DNA from: Enterococcus wangshanyuanii | Lineage (GTDB): Bacteria; Bacillota; Bacilli; Lactobacillales; Enterococcaceae | Direction of reading: 5' to 3' | NCBI RefSeq assembly: GCF_002197645.1 | Contig: NZ_CP021874.1 | Location: 1 to 64,000 of the forward strand | DNA length: 64,000 bases | Shown: positions 25,858 to 34,007 of the stretch, piece after piece | How the letters are laid out: the number at the start of each line of letters is the position of its first letter | How positions within the stretch are numbered: position 1 is the first letter of the stretch | The notes under the pieces: model-generated | What the model was told of the DNA's origin: nothing | Seen by the model: the letters and a program-made list of their open reading frames with translations, nothing else | Database searches by the model: none | Translations under genes and position numbers: made by a program

Positions 25858-26643
25858 ATGAAAGCAAGAAGTCTTTGTGCAACAACATTAGCAGCAATTT
25901 TAGGAGTAACTTTATTAGGAAGTGCTACACCTGCATTTGCAGCTCCAACAGAATTAAATTCAACTGGTACAGTCAAAGTTGAAGAAGGAACAGCCGGTGG
26001 TGGAGATCAAGGAACAGTCGATCCAGAAAACCCTAACGAAGTATTACCAGATCCTGATCCAGAATCACCTGGAGAAAATACAAACTCTGATAAAGGGCCT
26101 TTAGTTGTTGAAAAAACAACTGATCTAGATTTTGGTACGATCAAAACTTCTGCAGATGCAGTTACAAGTTTTGCTAAACCAATGAGCTTTGAAGCAGGAG
26201 CAAAAACTCGTGGCGCATATGTTCAATGGGCAGATGTTCGTTCAGGCGGTACGTATGGATACACTGTGACAGCACAATTATCAAGTCAATTCAAAGATAC
26301 TACAGGAACAAATGTATTGACAGGTTCAACAATTGATTTTAGTAATGGACTTGTTTCTGCACAAGGAAGCAATACAAATACAGTGCCATCAAATGCACAA
26401 ACAGCATTCCAATTAACAGAAGCAGCAGATGATGCTAAAACGATCGTAACTGCCAGCAAAGATTTAAAAGAAGGTAAAGGTCGTTATATCATGGAATTTG
26501 GTCAAAGTAAAGATTCTACAGTAGGGACTCCAGATACGGATACGAGCTCTGTTAAATTAACTGTACCGGCAGCAACGGCTTCAAATATGGCAGCAACTGA
26601 TTATACAGCAACAGTAACATGGAAAATCGTTGCAGCACAATAA
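25858..26643 (+). CDS. WxL-domain secreted protein, likely the major component
   Basis: 261 aa; TTAGGAGGAACAACAAT is the strongest ribosome site of the locus. Signal peptide ending AFAAPTE, Gly/Asp/Pro linker with VDPENPN and PDPDPESPGEN, then the WxL domain (LDFGTIKTS, GYTVTAQLSSQF, ATVTWKIVAAQ). The first WxL motif carries Tyr where Trp is usual. Smooth codon use with many GCA/ACA codons and a downstream hairpin suggest high expression (inference). Role: cell-surface colonisation or matrix binding by analogy with enterococcal WxL loci. Confidence 0.9.
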   Translation: MKARSLCATTLAAILGVTLLGSATPAFAAPTELNSTGTVKVEEGTAGGGDQGTVDPENPNEVLPDPDPESPGENTNSDKGPLVVEKTTDLDFGTIKTSADAVTSFAKPMSFEAGAKTRGAYVQWADVRSGGTYGYTVTAQLSSQFKDTTGTNVLTGSTIDFSNGLVSAQGSNTNTVPSNAQTAFQLTEAADDAKTIVTASKDLKEGKGRYIMEFGQSKDSTVGTPDTDTSSVKLTVPAATASNMAATDYTATVTWKIVAAQ

Positions 26644-26671
26644 GCATAATAAACTGATTCTAACAGTTTTT

Positions 26672-26702
26672 ACAGACCAACAAGTGAATCTTGTTGGCCT
26701 GT
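26672..26702 (+). other. Intercistronic hairpin in the WxL operon
   Basis: ACAGACCAACAAG (26672-26684) pairs with CTTGTTGGCCTGT (26690-26702) with one mismatch. It is followed by ATACATAG rather than a U run, so partial attenuation or mRNA protection of the upstream WxL gene fits better than full termination. Confidence 0.55.
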
Positions 26703-26740
26703 ATACATAGAAAATCATTTCAAAATAAGCGAGGTTGGTT

Positions 26741-27883
26741 ATGAAAACACATAAGTCTTTTACGCTGCAGTATACTATTTTGGTTTTTAGTATAATTGTA
26801 GGATTTTTATTTTTAGCTAAAGCAACAGCGGTGTCTGCTGAGGAGGAGAATTCTGCAGGTGCAACAGGATTTACCTATAGTATCAGTTTTCCAGATAATC
26901 AAATAGATAAAGAATTAGGTTATTACAAGTTGAAAATGACGCCTGGACAGGAACAGCAATTAAGTATTATGTTAAGCAATCCAAGTGCAGAAAAGGTTGT
27001 GATCGATGTCAAATTGAATGGGGCAAAGACCAATCAAAACGGTGTGATCGAATATGGTGAATCAGCGATCAAAAATGATCCATCCTTAAAATTCAATTTT
27101 ATTGACCTTGTAGAAGGCCCAAAATCTGTTGAATTAGCGCCAGGAGAAACTAAAAGTTTAGAGTTGACAGTTAAAATGCCAGAGACAGAGTATGATGGAG
27201 TCATTGCCGGTGGTATTCAATTGATGCGTGCCGGACAAGAGGCAACAACGAATAGTGGTGGATCTAAAATCATCAATCAATACGCCTATGTCATTGGTGT
27301 ACTTTTACAGGAGAATGAGGCTGTAATTCAACCCGATTTATCATTGAATAGTGTAAAAGCAGGCCAAAACAATTACCGAAATGCAATTTTTATCAACTAT
27401 TCTAATACCAAAGCTGCTTATTTAAATGATATGACTGCAGAAGTACAAATTACTGAAAAAGGGAAAGAAACAGTCTTATATGAGCGAAAACAAACAGCTA
27501 TGCGGATGGCGCCAAATTCGTTTATCGATTTTCCTGTTAGCATGAACGGCGAGCGAATGATCCCTGGAGATTATGAAGCAGATATTCTGATCACTTCTGG
27601 GGATAAAAAATGGGCTTGGAAACAAGCATTCAAAATTACCGATGAAGATGCAAATAAATTCAATGAGCGAGATGTCGGTTTAGTTCAGGAAAAAAGTTTG
27701 GATTGGAAATTGATCCTATTACTTGTTGCAGCATTTCTTATAGGAATTTTCCTTCTTTTCTTAGTTGTTCATTTCTTTAGAAAAAAAAAGCACAAAAAGA
27801 ATATCACGAATAAAAAAGCAAGGAAGCAGAAAAAACAAGCTTCAGGAAATTTAAGTACTAAACAGAAAAAAACAAACAATTAA
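26741..27883 (+). CDS. DUF916/DUF3324 membrane-anchored WxL-interacting protein
   Basis: 380 aa; start 26741 after GCGAGG. Signal peptide (ends VSAEEENS), DUF916 domain (about 35-160; YYKLKMTPGQEQQLSIMLSN, LAPGETKSLELTVKMPE), DUF3324 domain (about 170-300; INQYAYVIGVLLQ, FINYSNTKAAYLNDM, MAPNSFIDFPV), one C-terminal span (about 322-348) and a very Lys-rich tail. This is the WxLIP architecture, in which the two domains bind peptidoglycan and a host factor or WxL partner. Anchored by the C-terminal span with the basic tail inside the cell. Confidence 0.92.
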   Translation: MKTHKSFTLQYTILVFSIIVGFLFLAKATAVSAEEENSAGATGFTYSISFPDNQIDKELGYYKLKMTPGQEQQLSIMLSNPSAEKVVIDVKLNGAKTNQNGVIEYGESAIKNDPSLKFNFIDLVEGPKSVELAPGETKSLELTVKMPETEYDGVIAGGIQLMRAGQEATTNSGGSKIINQYAYVIGVLLQENEAVIQPDLSLNSVKAGQNNYRNAIFINYSNTKAAYLNDMTAEVQITEKGKETVLYERKQTAMRMAPNSFIDFPVSMNGERMIPGDYEADILITSGDKKWAWKQAFKITDEDANKFNERDVGLVQEKSLDWKLILLLVAAFLIGIFLLFLVVHFFRKKKHKKNITNKKARKQKKQASGNLSTKQKKTNN

Positions 27884-27905
27884 TGCAGTAGGGGAGCTGA
27901 AGTGA

Positions 27906-28574
27906 GTGTCTACTATAGATTGGATTTTCATTATAGGTATAGCAATGACGATCGTTGTGCTCCTCGGATCAGGTTATTTTTTAGTGAGATTCATACGAAT
28001 AAAACAGCAAATCAGACGACTGCCAGCCAGGCGGTTAAAAAATAAAAAAAAGCAGCGAATAGTAGTGAAAAAGCGAAAAATGCTTATAAAAAAGCAAAAA
28101 ATCAGTTTTAGATTTTTTCTACTGCTCTTATTTTTAACAGGATTATTTGCTGGTGCGACCAGTTACCTTTCTTATTATCAAGCGATGAACCTGACGACGA
28201 ATGATTCAGATTCAGTAGTGAAGGGATATTATCTTTTACGTGATTTTGAACAACAATTAGCGGTTGCTAAAGAAAAAGGCGACAATGAAGAAAAAATGCA
28301 GAAAAATATCCGCTATTTAGCGACAGCGATGGCCAGCTACGGAACAAAAACAGCCAGTACAATCAATTCAAAAGAAGGTCAGTTGACATTGAATCGTTAT
28401 TATAATGCGATCAAGCAAGTTGGGATGAATGCCAGTACACAAACTAAAAATTTTTATGGAAATGCCCAAATCGTTGATAGCTTTTTAGAAGATATAGAGA
28501 AAGTAAAAGTTTACGAGAAAGCAGCATTTACTTATTATAAAGTCGATGAAACAGCCTTTTCAGAAGAAAAGTAG
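27906..28574 (+). CDS. Unknown two-span membrane protein of the WxL locus
   Basis: 222 aa, GTG start 10 bases after GGGGAG. Span 1 at about 6-29, a strongly basic cytosolic loop (RRLKNKKKQRIVVKKRKMLIKK), span 2 at about 70-90, then an external helical domain (residues 95-222; LRDFEQQLAVAKEKGDNEEKMQKNIRYLATAMASYG). The external part has coiled-coil-like heptads. I do not recognise a family. The position between the DUF916/DUF3324 protein and the signal-peptidase-like protein suggests a role in assembling or anchoring the WxL complex (inference). Confidence 0.7.
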   Translation: MSTIDWIFIIGIAMTIVVLLGSGYFLVRFIRIKQQIRRLPARRLKNKKKQRIVVKKRKMLIKKQKISFRFFLLLLFLTGLFAGATSYLSYYQAMNLTTNDSDSVVKGYYLLRDFEQQLAVAKEKGDNEEKMQKNIRYLATAMASYGTKTASTINSKEGQLTLNRYYNAIKQVGMNASTQTKNFYGNAQIVDSFLEDIEKVKVYEKAAFTYYKVDETAFSEEK

Positions 28575-28590
28575 GCGGAGTGAAAAAGTC

Positions 28591-29286
28591 ATGAAGAGAA
28601 AATCATTGCCTAATCCCTCAACTGTCAAGAAAATAAGCGGAAACCCTGCTAAAGAAAAGGGACAGCGCCGTATTCATTCGTCTAAAAAGCATAGAAATAA
28701 ACGTCAGATACAGAAGAAACGCGTACTAACTACATCAAGCAAAAAGAAACAAGCTCGTCATAAGCGTAAAAGAATCGTTAAAGAGTTATTTTTAGCTTTT
28801 TTTAGTGGAAGTATTCTTATACTGTTAGTTAGCTTTTATTTTGTTAGGATCATTACCGTGAGTGGGTTTGGGATGGTTCCGACTCTACGTGAAGGAGATA
28901 AGGTAGTAACGAGAAAAACGAGTGATCTAAAAAGATTTGATTTAGCTGTCTTTACTTTAGGCAAAGAAAAAAAACAAGTTCGACGTATAATCGGTTTGCC
29001 GGGAGAGACAGTTTATTATCAGTCAGATATTTTATACGTTAATGAGCATCCGATCGATGAAAAATTTTTGATCGAAGAGATCAATGAAAACCAAAAAAAT
29101 GGCCGCAATTATACGGAAGACTTCACACGAAAAACAGTCGTGGTCCCTGACCAATATTATTTTGTATTAGGAGATAATCGACCATATGCGACAGATAGTC
29201 GGCATTATGGATTCGTAGCTAAGAAGAATATCATCGGAAAAGTAACGGCTCAGTTTTTTCCGATCAATGAATTCAAAGTCTTTTGA
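28591..29286 (+). CDS. Signal-peptidase-I-like protein lacking the catalytic dyad
   Basis: 231 aa; start 28591 after GGCGGAG. A long Lys/Arg-rich cytosolic tail (1-62), one membrane span (66-88), then an S26-type peptidase fold: box B reads SGFGMVPTLREGD with Gly94 where the nucleophilic Ser belongs (usually S-M-x-P-T), and box D reads VRRIIGLPGET with Arg131 where the general-base Lys belongs. Box E, LGDNRPYATDSRHYG, is intact. This matches the pattern of pilus-assembly SipA-like pseudoenzymes in streptococci. It is last in the WxL operon and probably acts as an assembly factor rather than a protease (inference). Confidence 0.8.
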   Translation: MKRKSLPNPSTVKKISGNPAKEKGQRRIHSSKKHRNKRQIQKKRVLTTSSKKKQARHKRKRIVKELFLAFFSGSILILLVSFYFVRIITVSGFGMVPTLREGDKVVTRKTSDLKRFDLAVFTLGKEKKQVRRIIGLPGETVYYQSDILYVNEHPIDEKFLIEEINENQKNGRNYTEDFTRKTVVVPDQYYFVLGDNRPYATDSRHYGFVAKKNIIGKVTAQFFPINEFKVF

Positions 29287-29362
29287 AGGAGAATAAGAAC
29301 GAAGAAACATCCTCTTTTGGATTAAACATTGTTACTTGCGACTCAGAAAAAAATCAGTATTC

Positions 29363-29400
29363 AAAAAGGAGAACAGCATTTTCGTTGTCCTCCTTTTTTC
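29363..29400 (+). terminator. Terminator of the WxL operon
   Basis: AAGGAGAACA (29366-29375) pairs with TGTCCTCCTT (29386-29395, one mismatch) and is followed by a T run. Confidence 0.85.
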
Positions 29401-29505
29401 GTTTATGGGGAATAGATTTTTTTGGTGAAAAATAGCTTATTTGACAATTGCAGCTTGAAAAAAGAACATATGTTTGGTATCCTTTAATTATAAGGAGGGG
29501 TAAGT

Positions 29506-29907
29506 ATGAGTACAACATTTAACGTGACCAAGTGGGACGAACAGGCGATTGATGCTGAAAAGACAAATTTTCCGCTCAATCAAGTTCATGCTCAGTATGA
29601 GCTTGAAGGAGATTTGCAAGGAATCGCATGGGTTGAATATCTACTGTACTATATTGAAAGTAATCAAGAAGACGGTCATCTTGCAACAGCTAGAATTACT
29701 GGATTTCTTCATTTCGAAGGACAGTATAAAGGAAAAACAGGAACCTTTACAGCTGCGGAAAAAGGCCTATTCGATAAAGGCGCACTGGATTCCCCTGGAA
29801 TGATCATCAAAGGGACAGGAGAATTACAAGGTCTGTCTGGCTCATATCAGTATGATTTTATTGGTGAATCAAGCAAATTGATTTTGGATTTTAAAGTACA
29901 TGAATAA
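29506..29907 (+). CDS. DUF3224 family protein
   Basis: 133 aa; AAGGAGGGGTAAGT lies upstream. The sequence VHAQYELEGDLQGIAWVEYLLYY ... GFLHFEGQYKGKTGTF ... SPGMIIKGTGELQGLSGSYQYDF is the conserved DUF3224 pattern, an allene-oxide-cyclase-like beta barrel of unknown function. The gene overlaps the WYL regulator by 8 bases and is likely regulated by it. Confidence 0.85.
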   Translation: MSTTFNVTKWDEQAIDAEKTNFPLNQVHAQYELEGDLQGIAWVEYLLYYIESNQEDGHLATARITGFLHFEGQYKGKTGTFTAAEKGLFDKGALDSPGMIIKGTGELQGLSGSYQYDFIGESSKLILDFKVHE

Positions 29908-30787
29908 TTTATCAAGGTTATTTTACATCATGCACTACCTGACGCTCCATAATAAAGTGAAAGCGACTTATCTGGCAGAACAATTGGAAGTTTCGACGCG
30001 GACGATTTATCGTGACATTGATGTATTGTCTGCTCAGGGCTTTCCCGTATACGCTAAAAGTGGGCGTGATGGCGGGATCCATTTGCTGGATACACATCAT
30101 TTGCCAGCGACTTTTGTAGATGATGAAGAGCAGGACCAAATTATATTAGGCTTACAGAACTTATCAGCAGCGAATCTGAATAATGTCGAACCTTTAGTCA
30201 ATAAACTTTCCTCCTTATTTAATAAAGAAATAGAGCCTTGGATCGATATCGATTTTTCAACTTGGGGACAAGAAGACGAAGCTCGTGCAATCGAATTGAT
30301 CACAGAGGCTAAAACCAAAGGCAAGTGTATTTCTTTTTATTATAGAAATACCAAAGGTGATGGAATATCCCGGGAAGTAATGCCGAACAAACTGATCTTT
30401 AAGCAAAACGCTTGGTATCTTGCGGGATATTGTTTTGTTCGAAAAACGACTCGCTTGTTTAAATTAAAGCGAATCACTCATTTGATCATGACAGACACTG
30501 AAATTGATGAATTACTTTTGGATAAGGAATATCAGCCGGAATTTGAAACAACTGATGTTGTATTCAAAGTAAAGAATGAGCTGTTTTACAGAATCAAAGA
30601 AGAGCTATCTGAGCTCGAAATAGAGCCTAATGAAAAGTATACAACAGTAAGAACACAGCAACCTAAAGGTAGTTGGCTGACTTCTTACTTACTTTCTTTT
30701 GGGAGTGCGATCGAAGTAATAGAGCCAGATGAAGTCAAAATTCAAATTAAAGAGGAAGTCCAAAAACTTCAGCAGATTTATTCGTAA
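29900..30787 (+). CDS. YafY-type HTH/WYL transcriptional regulator
   Basis: 295 aa. N-terminal winged helix (NNLSRLFYIMHYLTLHNKVKATYLAEQLEVSTRTIYRDIDVLSAQGFPVY) followed by a WYL domain (about 130-205; ISFYYRNTKGDGISREVMPNKLIFKQNAWYLAGYCFVRKTTRLFKLKRI) and a C-terminal WCX-like extension. WYL domains bind small molecules or nucleic acid; the effector here is unknown. Translationally coupled to the DUF3224 gene. Confidence 0.9.
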   Translation: MNNLSRLFYIMHYLTLHNKVKATYLAEQLEVSTRTIYRDIDVLSAQGFPVYAKSGRDGGIHLLDTHHLPATFVDDEEQDQIILGLQNLSAANLNNVEPLVNKLSSLFNKEIEPWIDIDFSTWGQEDEARAIELITEAKTKGKCISFYYRNTKGDGISREVMPNKLIFKQNAWYLAGYCFVRKTTRLFKLKRITHLIMTDTEIDELLLDKEYQPEFETTDVVFKVKNELFYRIKEELSELEIEPNEKYTTVRTQQPKGSWLTSYLLSFGSAIEVIEPDEVKIQIKEEVQKLQQIYS

Positions 30788-30849
30788 ATACTCTTGAATT
30801 GCTGATTATTGATTGAGATAATAGCATGGAATAGAGAAAGAGGGATAAC

Positions 30850-31281
30850 ATGAAACAACTATGGTTTGAACGATTGCTTCATTGGAATGGAAAAATACAG
30901 AAATTATTAACTGGAAGATATGCACGAATCGATCAACTTAATCGTACGTTATTGACGCTTAGTTTGATTTTGCTAGTATTAAATTTATTTTTACCAACTT
31001 CTTTTGCATTTTATGTAGCATTTAGCTTGTGGTTATGGTCAAATTATCGTTTCTTTTCAAAACGGATATATCCAAGAGCTAATGAAAATACTCGTTTTGT
31101 GGCAAGCCGACAGCAGATGATAACATCTATTTCGATGATCAAGACAAAGTTTATCCATCGTAAGGCATATCGTTATTTTAAATGTCCAGCTTGTAAACAG
31201 CAGTTACGCGCGCCGAAAAAAAGAGGCAAGATCAAAGTAACTTGTTCGAAGTGCCAAGAGCAGTTTTTTAAGATAGTTTAA
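30850..31281 (+). CDS. Small membrane protein with C-terminal zinc ribbon
   Basis: 143 aa; AAAGAGGGATAAC precedes the ATG. Two adjacent hydrophobic spans (about 32-48 and 50-68) are followed by a cytosolic tail ending in FKCPACKQQLRAPKKRGKIKVTCSKCQEQF: two CPxC/CxxC knuckles forming a zinc ribbon. This arrangement is common in Lactobacillales and Bacilli as a conserved hypothetical. Function unknown. Confidence 0.8.
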   Translation: MKQLWFERLLHWNGKIQKLLTGRYARIDQLNRTLLTLSLILLVLNLFLPTSFAFYVAFSLWLWSNYRFFSKRIYPRANENTRFVASRQQMITSISMIKTKFIHRKAYRYFKCPACKQQLRAPKKRGKIKVTCSKCQEQFFKIV

Positions 31282-31397
31282 AAATGAATACATGTAAAGT
31301 ATTAGATTGAAAATTGACTAAGAAGAGTTGATTTTCAATTTTTTTATTGAAAAACGAACGATCGATTCATTTTAGTAGAATTTGTTCCGCTTTTTTG

Positions 31398-31425
31398 TTA
31401 ACAAGTGAACATGCTATGTTATAAT
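31398..31425 (+). promoter_or_regulatory. Promoter of the ACT / UPF0210 pair
   Basis: TTAACA (31398-31403), 16 bases, TATAAT (31420-31425), with TG at 31417-31418 giving an extended -10. Confidence 0.65.
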
Positions 31426-31452
31426 AGAAAAAATGATTGAGGGGGAAATTAT

Positions 31453-31722
31453 ATGCGGGCAGTATTGACAGTTATAGGAAAAGATAAAGTAGGGATCATC
31501 GCTGGTGTGAGCCACACATTAGCTGAAATGAACATAAATATCCTTGATGTTTCTCAAACGATCATGGATAGCTATTTTACGATGATGATGGTACTTGAAC
31601 TATCGAAAGAACAAGCAAATTTTGAAGATATTCGTGCAACATTAAATGAGTTAGGTGAACGATTAGGGGTCACGATCAGTATTCAAAACGAAGAAATATT
31701 CAACGTGATGCACAAACTATAA
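31453..31722 (+). CDS. ACT-domain protein (UPF0237)
   Basis: 89 aa; TTGAGGGGGAAATTAT lies upstream. A single ACT domain from the first residues: MRAVLTVIGKDKVGIIAGVSHTLAEMNINILDVSQTIMDSYFTMMMVLELS. ACT domains bind amino acids. It is consistently paired in Firmicutes with the UPF0210 gene found next here, and may regulate or partner it. The UPF0210 start lies 169 bases downstream with no clear terminator between. Confidence 0.92.
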   Translation: MRAVLTVIGKDKVGIIAGVSHTLAEMNINILDVSQTIMDSYFTMMMVLELSKEQANFEDIRATLNELGERLGVTISIQNEEIFNVMHKL

Positions 31723-31891
31723 TATCTATAGTCGTCTGTGCTCGAGTTTTTAACATTATCTAGCTTCAGGAGCTAGTCTCTTGGAAAAAAGAAAAACATG
31801 AATACGGAGTAGATCACCATAGTCATATTTTCTTATGTTCCAGTCGAGACCATGTGAGCTCGCATTATTTTTAATATTAGGAGGAATCATT

Positions 31892-33235
31892 TTGGAAACG
31901 AACCAAATTTTAGAAACGATTCGCATGATCGAAGAAGAAAATTTAGACATCAGAACGATCACGATGGGGATTTCATTACTGGATTGTATTGATAGTGATA
32001 GTGATCGTGCCTGTCAAAAAATATATGAAAAAATCACGCGCTTAGCGAAGAATCTTGTTAAAGTTGGAACAGAGATTGAATCAGAATACGGGATTCCGAT
32101 CATCAATAAACGGATTTCAGTAACTCCGATCGGAATCATTGCCGCAGCTAGTCCAGATAAAGATTATGTGAAATACGCGAAAGCATTAGACAGAGCAGCT
32201 CAAGCGGTTGGGGTCAATTTTATTGGCGGATTTAGTGCCTTAGTCGAAAAGGGATATCAGCATGGTGATGATATTCTAATTAATTCGATTCCCCAAGCAT
32301 TGGCTGAAACAGAATTTGTGTGTTCATCGGTGAATATCGGCTCTACTCGTGCCGGTATCAATATGGACGCTGTTCGTCATATGGGGTATGTGATCAAAGA
32401 AACTGCGGAAAGATCTGATATGGGCTGTGCCAAATTAGTCGTATTCGCAAATGCTGTCGAAGACAATCCCTTTATGGCTGGCGCCTTCCACGGTGTAGGG
32501 GAAGCGGATTGTGTGATTAATGTCGGTGTCAGCGGACCAGGAGTTGTCAAACGGGCACTGGAAAAAGTCAAAGGAGAACCTTTTGACGTTGTAGCTGAAG
32601 TCGTAAAGCAAACGGCATTTAAAATCACAAGAATGGGTCAGTTAGTTGGAAAAATTGCTTCAGAACGTTTAAATGTGCCTTTTGGGATCGTAGATTTATC
32701 ATTGGCGCCAACGCCAGCTGTGGGAGACAGTGTTGCGTATATTTTAGAAGAGATGGGCTTGGAAAGTGTTGGGACTCATGGGACAACTGCTGCATTGGCT
32801 CTATTGAACGATGCGGTGAAAAAAGGCGGAGTGATGGCATGTAATCACGTTGGTGGACTTTCCGGCGCATTTATTCCAGTCTCTGAGGATGCTGGCATGA
32901 TCGATGCGGTTAATAACGGCGCTTTGAATTTGGAAAAATTAGAGGCAATGACTGCGATTTGTTCGGTAGGATTAGATATGATCGCGATACCTGGAGAAAC
33001 TTCTGCTGAAACAATTGCTGCTATGATCGCTGATGAAGCAGCGATCGGCGTGATCAATCATAAGACGACTGCTGTCAGAATCATTCCGGCTAAAGGAACT
33101 CAAGTAGGAGATATGGTGGAATTTGGCGGTTTATTAGGCAGAGCACCTGTGATGAAAGTCAATGACTACGCATCTACTGATTTTATTTTACGTGGCGGAC
33201 GGATTCCAGCACCGATTCATTCTTTTAAAAATTAG
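31892..33235 (+). CDS. UPF0210 / PFL-family protein (DUF711)
   Basis: 447 aa. A TTG start at 31892 is chosen because AGGAGG (31880-31885) gives ideal spacing; the longer frame from 31835 reads through that ribosome site. The sequence carries the conserved UPF0210 pattern ([99 protein letters not shown]). Cytosolic, related in fold to pyruvate formate-lyase; biochemical function unknown. Paired with the ACT protein at 31453. Confidence 0.93.
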   Translation: METNQILETIRMIEEENLDIRTITMGISLLDCIDSDSDRACQKIYEKITRLAKNLVKVGTEIESEYGIPIINKRISVTPIGIIAAASPDKDYVKYAKALDRAAQAVGVNFIGGFSALVEKGYQHGDDILINSIPQALAETEFVCSSVNIGSTRAGINMDAVRHMGYVIKETAERSDMGCAKLVVFANAVEDNPFMAGAFHGVGEADCVINVGVSGPGVVKRALEKVKGEPFDVVAEVVKQTAFKITRMGQLVGKIASERLNVPFGIVDLSLAPTPAVGDSVAYILEEMGLESVGTHGTTAALALLNDAVKKGGVMACNHVGGLSGAFIPVSEDAGMIDAVNNGALNLEKLEAMTAICSVGLDMIAIPGETSAETIAAMIADEAAIGVINHKTTAVRIIPAKGTQVGDMVEFGGLLGRAPVMKVNDYASTDFILRGGRIPAPIHSFKN

Positions 33236-33358
33236 TTGAATAAGGGTTGGAGCTATTTTTAAGAAAACGAAATATGTTATAATGATTTTAAGCAGAGCAA
33301 TTATTTTTTCAGTAAAATAGTGACTGTCAAACCGAAATATAAAGGAGAGTACAAAAAC

Positions 33359-33748
33359 GTGGAAATAAAACGTCAGCAAGAAGTCGTAGAAGCTTTTCAT
33401 TACGACATGCGTACACAAGATATGGGCGAGGTAGAAACAGACCTAAGAGTCGGTTTTTCACCAATTGAATCAACAGATGAGAATTATCCTAAAGAAAATT
33501 CAATTATCGCGGCTCGTTTAGAGTTTCGCTTAGTATTTGAAGAATATGTGTTGTCAGGATCTGTGAGTCAAATCAACCATATCATCAATCACAAAATTGA
33601 AAAACAAGAAGATATCAGCCAAGAAGAAGTGGATGAATTAGTAAGTCCTCTATTCAGCATTGTTCAACGTATGGCCTATGAAGTGACTGAAATTGCACTG
33701 GACAAACCAGGAATTCAATTGAACTTTCAGTCGTCGCAAGAAGGATAA
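33359..33748 (+). CDS. DUF1149 family protein
   Basis: 129 aa from a GTG at 33359, chosen because AAAGGAGAG (33341-33349) precedes it correctly; the upstream in-frame GTG at 33320 would include that site in the coding region. The pattern MRTQDMGEVETDLRVGFSPIE ... SIIAARLEFRLVFEEYVLSGSVSQINHI is typical of DUF1149, a SecB-like fold of unknown function found in Lactobacillales. Monocistronic with a strong terminator. Confidence 0.88.
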   Translation: MEIKRQQEVVEAFHYDMRTQDMGEVETDLRVGFSPIESTDENYPKENSIIAARLEFRLVFEEYVLSGSVSQINHIINHKIEKQEDISQEEVDELVSPLFSIVQRMAYEVTEIALDKPGIQLNFQSSQEG

Positions 33749-33760
33749 AGCCGAAAATAA

Positions 33761-33801
33761 AAGAGTTTGTGATAGTCTGAAACTATCACAAACTCTTTTT
33801 A
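33761..33801 (+). terminator. Terminator after the DUF1149 gene
   Basis: AAGAGTTTGTGATAGT (33761-33776) pairs perfectly with ACTATCACAAACTCTT, followed by TTT and weak U-rich sequence. Confidence 0.92.
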
Positions 33802-33864
33802 CTATCATCAGCGAAACAAAAAAGTATCTTTTCTTATTTAAAATAAGTTAAAATAGACGTATCA

Positions 33865-34000
33865 CTAAAAATAAGATTCTTTATTTTTAGGGCGGATCAT
33901 TGAAGAATGATTCCCGGGAACCTTTACTTCCTTTGATGGACTGTCATTTATTTTGCGGTGGTTAGCTCTAAAAGCTGCTTTCGCTTTAAAAATTGGGAGG
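33865..34000 (+). promoter_or_regulatory. Structured 5' leader of the cystine transporter gene
   Basis: Successive hairpins can be drawn: CTAAAAATAA (33865-33874)/TTATTTTTAG (33881-33890); GGATCATT/AATGATTCC around GAAG (33894-33914, one bulge); and AAAGC/GCTTT near 33970-33987. The region is non-coding and about 140 bases long, which is unusual for a simple leader. It does not match T-box, S-box or SMK signatures that I know. A weak -10 TAAAAT is at 33849-33854. Confidence 0.35.
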
Positions 34001-34007
34001 GAAAAAA

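Noticed and set aside
33865..34000. T-box or SAM riboswitch before the cystine transporter
   Set aside because: No T-box bulge (TGG-ACC-GCG type) or S-box/SMK core sequence could be found.
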